Part shown: in pieces, positions 61,325 to 64,000 of the stretch
Layout of the letters: each line of letters begins with the position of its first letter
Numbering within the stretch: the stretch's first letter is position 1
NCBI RefSeq assembly: GCF_001425605.1
Contig: NZ_LMRG01000023.1
Coordinates: 72,420 to 136,419 of the forward strand
Reading direction: 5' to 3'
Origin: Rhizobium sp. Leaf453
GTDB taxonomy: Bacteria; Pseudomonadota; Alphaproteobacteria; Rhizobiales; Rhizobiaceae
Length of the DNA: 64,000 nucleotides
Translations under genes and position numbers: made by a program
Notes under the pieces: generated by a model
What the model saw: the letters and a program-made list of their open reading frames with translations, nothing else
Database searches by the model: none
Told to the model about the DNA's origin: nothing

Positions 61325-61556
61325 AGGCAGGTTTCCTGGCTCGCGGCGTCAGATGCCTTCGCATCAAGGAACCTGTCTCACCTTCCCAAGACATGGGCTC
61401 ATCGCCCTTCGCCTCAGTGGCTTTTGCCGGAGGTCCGGCATGGCAGGTTCTCACCGCTCTACAGTCGCGGGGTCGGCCGTGATGAAGATGCCCAGAGTGG
61501 GTCCATCCTTCACGTTCCCATTTACTCCCCGAAGGCGCCTCGCCTCTAGGGAACCA
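61325..61556 (-). promoter_or_regulatory. Cobalamin (B12) riboswitch upstream of cbtBA
   Basis: Read on the minus strand, the region holds the B12 box AGCCAGGAAACCTGC (61327-61341), the conserved CCCGCGACTGTAGAGCGG (61454-61471) and GCCACTG (61415-61421), with a GGTTCCC...GGGAAC start near 61556. It would fold on adenosylcobalamin and turn off cbtBA. The 64 nt between B12 box and start codon contain CCCAACTGGTGGGAG and GGAGG, so control may be at translation. The remaining gap to 61820 holds the riboswitch promoter and the promoter of the divergent gene. Confidence 0.93.
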
Positions 61557-61820
61557 GTTGATCCGATGATGATTATGACGTCGCCTGACGGATGTCAATT
61601 CGAGGCTGCGACGCGATCTGCCGCTTTGGGATGTGTGCTTGCCGCCGGTTCGATTCGCCGCACGCCGGCAGCATGCTTCGGCGAAAGCGAGCCGATTGCA
61701 GAAAGCCCTGCCTTGAAATAACAATGAATGGTTGCTTGTATTGCTGTATACATTTCCCGTTTCACGGAACAATAGTTCATTAGGAACCTTGATGCAGAAT
61801 GCATCGCGCGCCTGTCCGCG

Positions 61821-63614
61821 ATGGATCACTCTCAGAGAACAAGTATGAAAGCGGTGAGGTCCGAACAGGAATTCCAGAATATTCTTCGCCGATTGGGTCT
61901 TGCCCTTGATGCATCGCAGATCGGTGTCTGGGAGCATGACACCCAGGCGGAAAAAGTTGTCTGGGATTTGCAGATGCATCGCCTCTATGGCACCGGCAGC
62001 ACCGAGAAGCATGTCGGCGCCGAAGTCTGGACGCAGGCCATCCATCCGGACGACCTGGAACATGCCCAAGCCGATTTCGACAGGGCGATCGCCGCGAAGG
62101 ACGTTTACCAGTCGGAGTACCGCATCATTTTGCCGAGCGGCGAGGTGCGTTATCTGCGTTCGCGTGGACATTGTTTCGAGGAAAACGGCAATATCACCTA
62201 TATCGGCGCTGAATGGGACGTGACGGCGGACGTTCTCCTGAACAGGGAGTTGCAGCGGCAAAAGGCGATTGCCGAACTGCGGGCGATCGAACTCGAGGCA
62301 AGCAGCCAGAGGATCGAATTTGCGGCCGAGCACGATTATCTGACCGGGCTTCCCAATCGCCGCTTTTTCGATCGCAGATTGGTTGAGCTTTCCGGGGGCG
62401 GGGGCGGGGGCGAGAAGCTGGCGATTCTGCATATCGGCCTCGATCGGTTCAAGCAGATCAATGACACGGCCGGACACGCGGTGGGCGACGATGTCCTGAA
62501 GTCCGCGGCAACGCGAATTGTCGCCGCCCTGCCGAAAGGTGCCTTCATCGCCCGCATGGGCGGCGACGAGTTTGCCGCGCTGATATCCAATTTCAGTTCG
62601 GTCGGCGACCTGAAGACGATTGCCGAACGTCTGGCGCAGCAACTGAAACAGTCCGTCTGGTACAAGGACGAGGTTTTGCGCACAAGTGCATCAATCGGCC
62701 TTGCGACCGCCCAGGGCGGCAACGTTTCCGAGTTGCTGGCCGAGGCCGATATTGCGCTCCATCGTGCCAAGAAGCTCGGCCGGGGCAGGGTGGAGATATT
62801 CTCGGCTCAGATGAACGCGCAGTTGAACAACGAGCGGCGACTTGCCAAGCAATTCGTGCGCGGCCTGGAGAAGGGAGAGTTCGTTCCCTTTTATCAGGCT
62901 CAGGTCGATGCGCGGGACCGCCGTATCGTGGGGTTGGAGGTTCTGGCCCGATGGAATCATCCCAAACGCGGATTGTTGCTTCCGGGCGAATTCCTAGGAG
63001 TTGCCAGTTCGCTCGGCATGCTCGATGACCTCGATGCGGCAATCCTGAGGGCGGCATTGAAGGATCGGAAGACCTGGTTGCGTCAGGGGGTGCGGGCGCC
63101 TCGAATCGCGGTGAACGTTTCGGCCGCCCGCTTGTCCGATCCGCTTCTGATCGATGAATTGCACCGGCTGGAGGTCGAGCCTGACACGGTGTCGTTCGAA
63201 CTGCTGGAAACGATCTTCCTCGATGACACCGAAGACGGCGTCTTCACCAATGTCGAGGCACTAAAGGAACTCGGGATTGATATCGAGATCGACGATTTCG
63301 GCTCCGGCCATGCCTCGATCATCGGGTTGATGAAGCTGAAGCCGAGCCGGCTGAAGATCGACCGGCAACTGGTCATGCCGATCACCACGTCACGCGAACA
63401 GAAGCGCCTGTTGCGCTCGATTGTCGATATTGCCAAGTCGCTTCACATCGAAGTGGTCGCGGAAGGTGTCGAAACGATGGAACATGCAAAGCTTTTGACC
63501 CGCCTCGGCTGCGATATCCTGCAGGGCTATGCCATCGCGTATCCCGTTGCTGCCGATGACATGCTGGCGCGCCTTTCCGAAGCACAGACCGAGGTGTTGA
63601 CAAGGTCGCTGTAA
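61821..63614 (+). CDS. PAS-GGDEF-EAL c-di-GMP enzyme
   Basis: The 597-residue protein has a PAS_3 domain (about 25-145: IGVWEHDTQAEKVVWDLQMH to YIGAEWDVTAD), a GGDEF domain with intact RMGGDEF (about residues 250-256) but no RxxD inhibitory site, and an EAL domain. The EAL signature reads EVLARW, and the other catalytic motifs are kept: NVSAARL, ELLETIF, IDDFGSGHAS, KIDRQLV and EVVAEGVET. Both synthesis and hydrolysis of c-di-GMP are therefore possible. A six-glycine stretch (SGGGGGGE) lies at the start of the GGDEF domain. No membrane segment. ATG at 61821; ATG eight codons later also possible. Confidence 0.9.
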   Translation: MDHSQRTSMKAVRSEQEFQNILRRLGLALDASQIGVWEHDTQAEKVVWDLQMHRLYGTGSTEKHVGAEVWTQAIHPDDLEHAQADFDRAIAAKDVYQSEYRIILPSGEVRYLRSRGHCFEENGNITYIGAEWDVTADVLLNRELQRQKAIAELRAIELEASSQRIEFAAEHDYLTGLPNRRFFDRRLVELSGGGGGGEKLAILHIGLDRFKQINDTAGHAVGDDVLKSAATRIVAALPKGAFIARMGGDEFAALISNFSSVGDLKTIAERLAQQLKQSVWYKDEVLRTSASIGLATAQGGNVSELLAEADIALHRAKKLGRGRVEIFSAQMNAQLNNERRLAKQFVRGLEKGEFVPFYQAQVDARDRRIVGLEVLARWNHPKRGLLLPGEFLGVASSLGMLDDLDAAILRAALKDRKTWLRQGVRAPRIAVNVSAARLSDPLLIDELHRLEVEPDTVSFELLETIFLDDTEDGVFTNVEALKELGIDIEIDDFGSGHASIIGLMKLKPSRLKIDRQLVMPITTSREQKRLLRSIVDIAKSLHIEVVAEGVETMEHAKLLTRLGCDILQGYAIAYPVAADDMLARLSEAQTEVLTRSL

Positions 63615-63647
63615 CGCGGTGCCCAGTCGATCGGCGATCGTCGTCCG

Positions 63648-64000
63648 TCAGGATGTCAGCAATTCTTCCATGATCCCGATGATCCGCCGATGCTGGTGAG
63701 CGTGGCGCGTTCTGACGCTGGTTGCGGCATAGACCGCCTGCGCAATAGGTGGCGCATCCTCGACATGGAAGACGCTTCCCTCCTGCGACAATCGTCTGGC
63801 AGTATCGCCGCGCAGATAGGCCGCGCCCCCCAATGTCTTCAAAAGGTCGGTGATCGCCATATTCTGGCCCGATGCCAGGGGCGCGGCGGAAAGTTGCGGC
63901 AGCGCCAAGCGATGCGCCCGGTCGAAGGCCGGCGAGTAGACCGCCTGGATATAGGTTTCCGATCTCAGCTCTGCGACCGTGCGGGCGGACGTGCTGACCA
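63648..64000 (-). CDS. LysR-family regulator, C-terminal part (5' end outside window)
   Basis: The minus-strand frame is open to the end of the window: TVAELRSETYIQAVYSPAFD, followed by PLASGQNMAITDLLKTLGGA, and ending AVYAATSVRTRHAHQHRRII then GIMEELLTS. The pattern fits the end of the effector domain of LysR regulators (the last domain and final helix). The DNA-binding part lies beyond 64000, so the target is unknown. Confidence 0.7.
   Translation of the reverse strand, partial: VSTSARTVAELRSETYIQAVYSPAFDRAHRLALPQLSAAPLASGQNMAITDLLKTLGGAAYLRGDTARRLSQEGSVFHVEDAPPIAQAVYAATSVRTRHAHQHRRIIGIMEELLTS

Overview
The window is high-GC alphaproteobacterial DNA and looks like a member of the Rhizobiaceae (Rhizobium, Agrobacterium, Ensifer or a close relative). 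The grounds are codon use, tight ATGA-coupled operons, a DUF982 protein, a DUF1194 protein, PotABCD-type importers for nitrogen compounds, a B12-riboswitch cbtBA pair, and the GC-rich palindromic intergenic repeats common in rhizobia. I see no rRNA, tRNA, CRISPR array, IS element or phage gene. Both ends of the window cut a gene.

Layout. 0-3.7 kb: the 3' part of a giant protein built entirely of 8-residue repeats, arranged as 17-octad (408 bp) super-repeats. 3.9-5.6 kb: a ThuB-like/ThuA-like pair. 6.2-15 kb: general genes (TadG-like vWA protein, DEAD-box helicase, hydrolase, PAS-GGDEF cyclase, DHFR-family reductase, class III nucleotide cyclase, molybdopterin oxidoreductase). 15.2-21.2 kb: a phospholipid-metabolism locus resembling E. 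coli ynbABCD, extended by an acyltransferase and a small membrane protein. 21.2-32.4 kb: methylated-amine catabolism (permease, TMAO demethylase tdm, trimethylamine monooxygenase tmm, and a dimethylamine monooxygenase set with a GcvT-like protein), interrupted by a ParDE-type toxin-antitoxin module and a PAS/MCP-like protein. 32.6-34.5 kb: small genes and a GntR regulator. 34.5-39.9 kb: an ABC importer plus an Asp/Glu/hydantoin-racemase-family enzyme, behind a good sigma-54 promoter and a perfect palindrome. 41-56.8 kb: a second, unassigned catabolic system. 56.9-64 kb: DUF1194 protein, GH144-like glucanase, FhuF-like reductase, cbtBA with a cobalamin riboswitch, a PAS-GGDEF-EAL protein and a truncated LysR regulator.

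How the genes work together. In the methylated-amine locus, Tmm would oxidise trimethylamine to TMAO, Tdm would split TMAO into dimethylamine and formaldehyde (captured on tetrahydrofolate), and the Dmm-type proteins would demethylate dimethylamine. Genes for monomethylamine are not in the window.

The 42-57 kb system is the most interesting part. A BetI-like TetR regulator, a polyamine/betaine-type ABC importer (genes split over two strands), a Rieske oxygenase, three flavoprotein oxidoreductases, a GcvT-like demethylase, a class III aminotransferase and a PMT-like methyltransferase appear to form one regulon. Three copies of one 16-bp inverted motif (YTGAA-N6-TTCAR) lie exactly in its promoter regions: 46994-47009, 53952-53967 and 56775-56790. 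This looks like an uncharacterised pathway for an N-methylated (betaine-like) amine. The substrate cannot be named from sequence.
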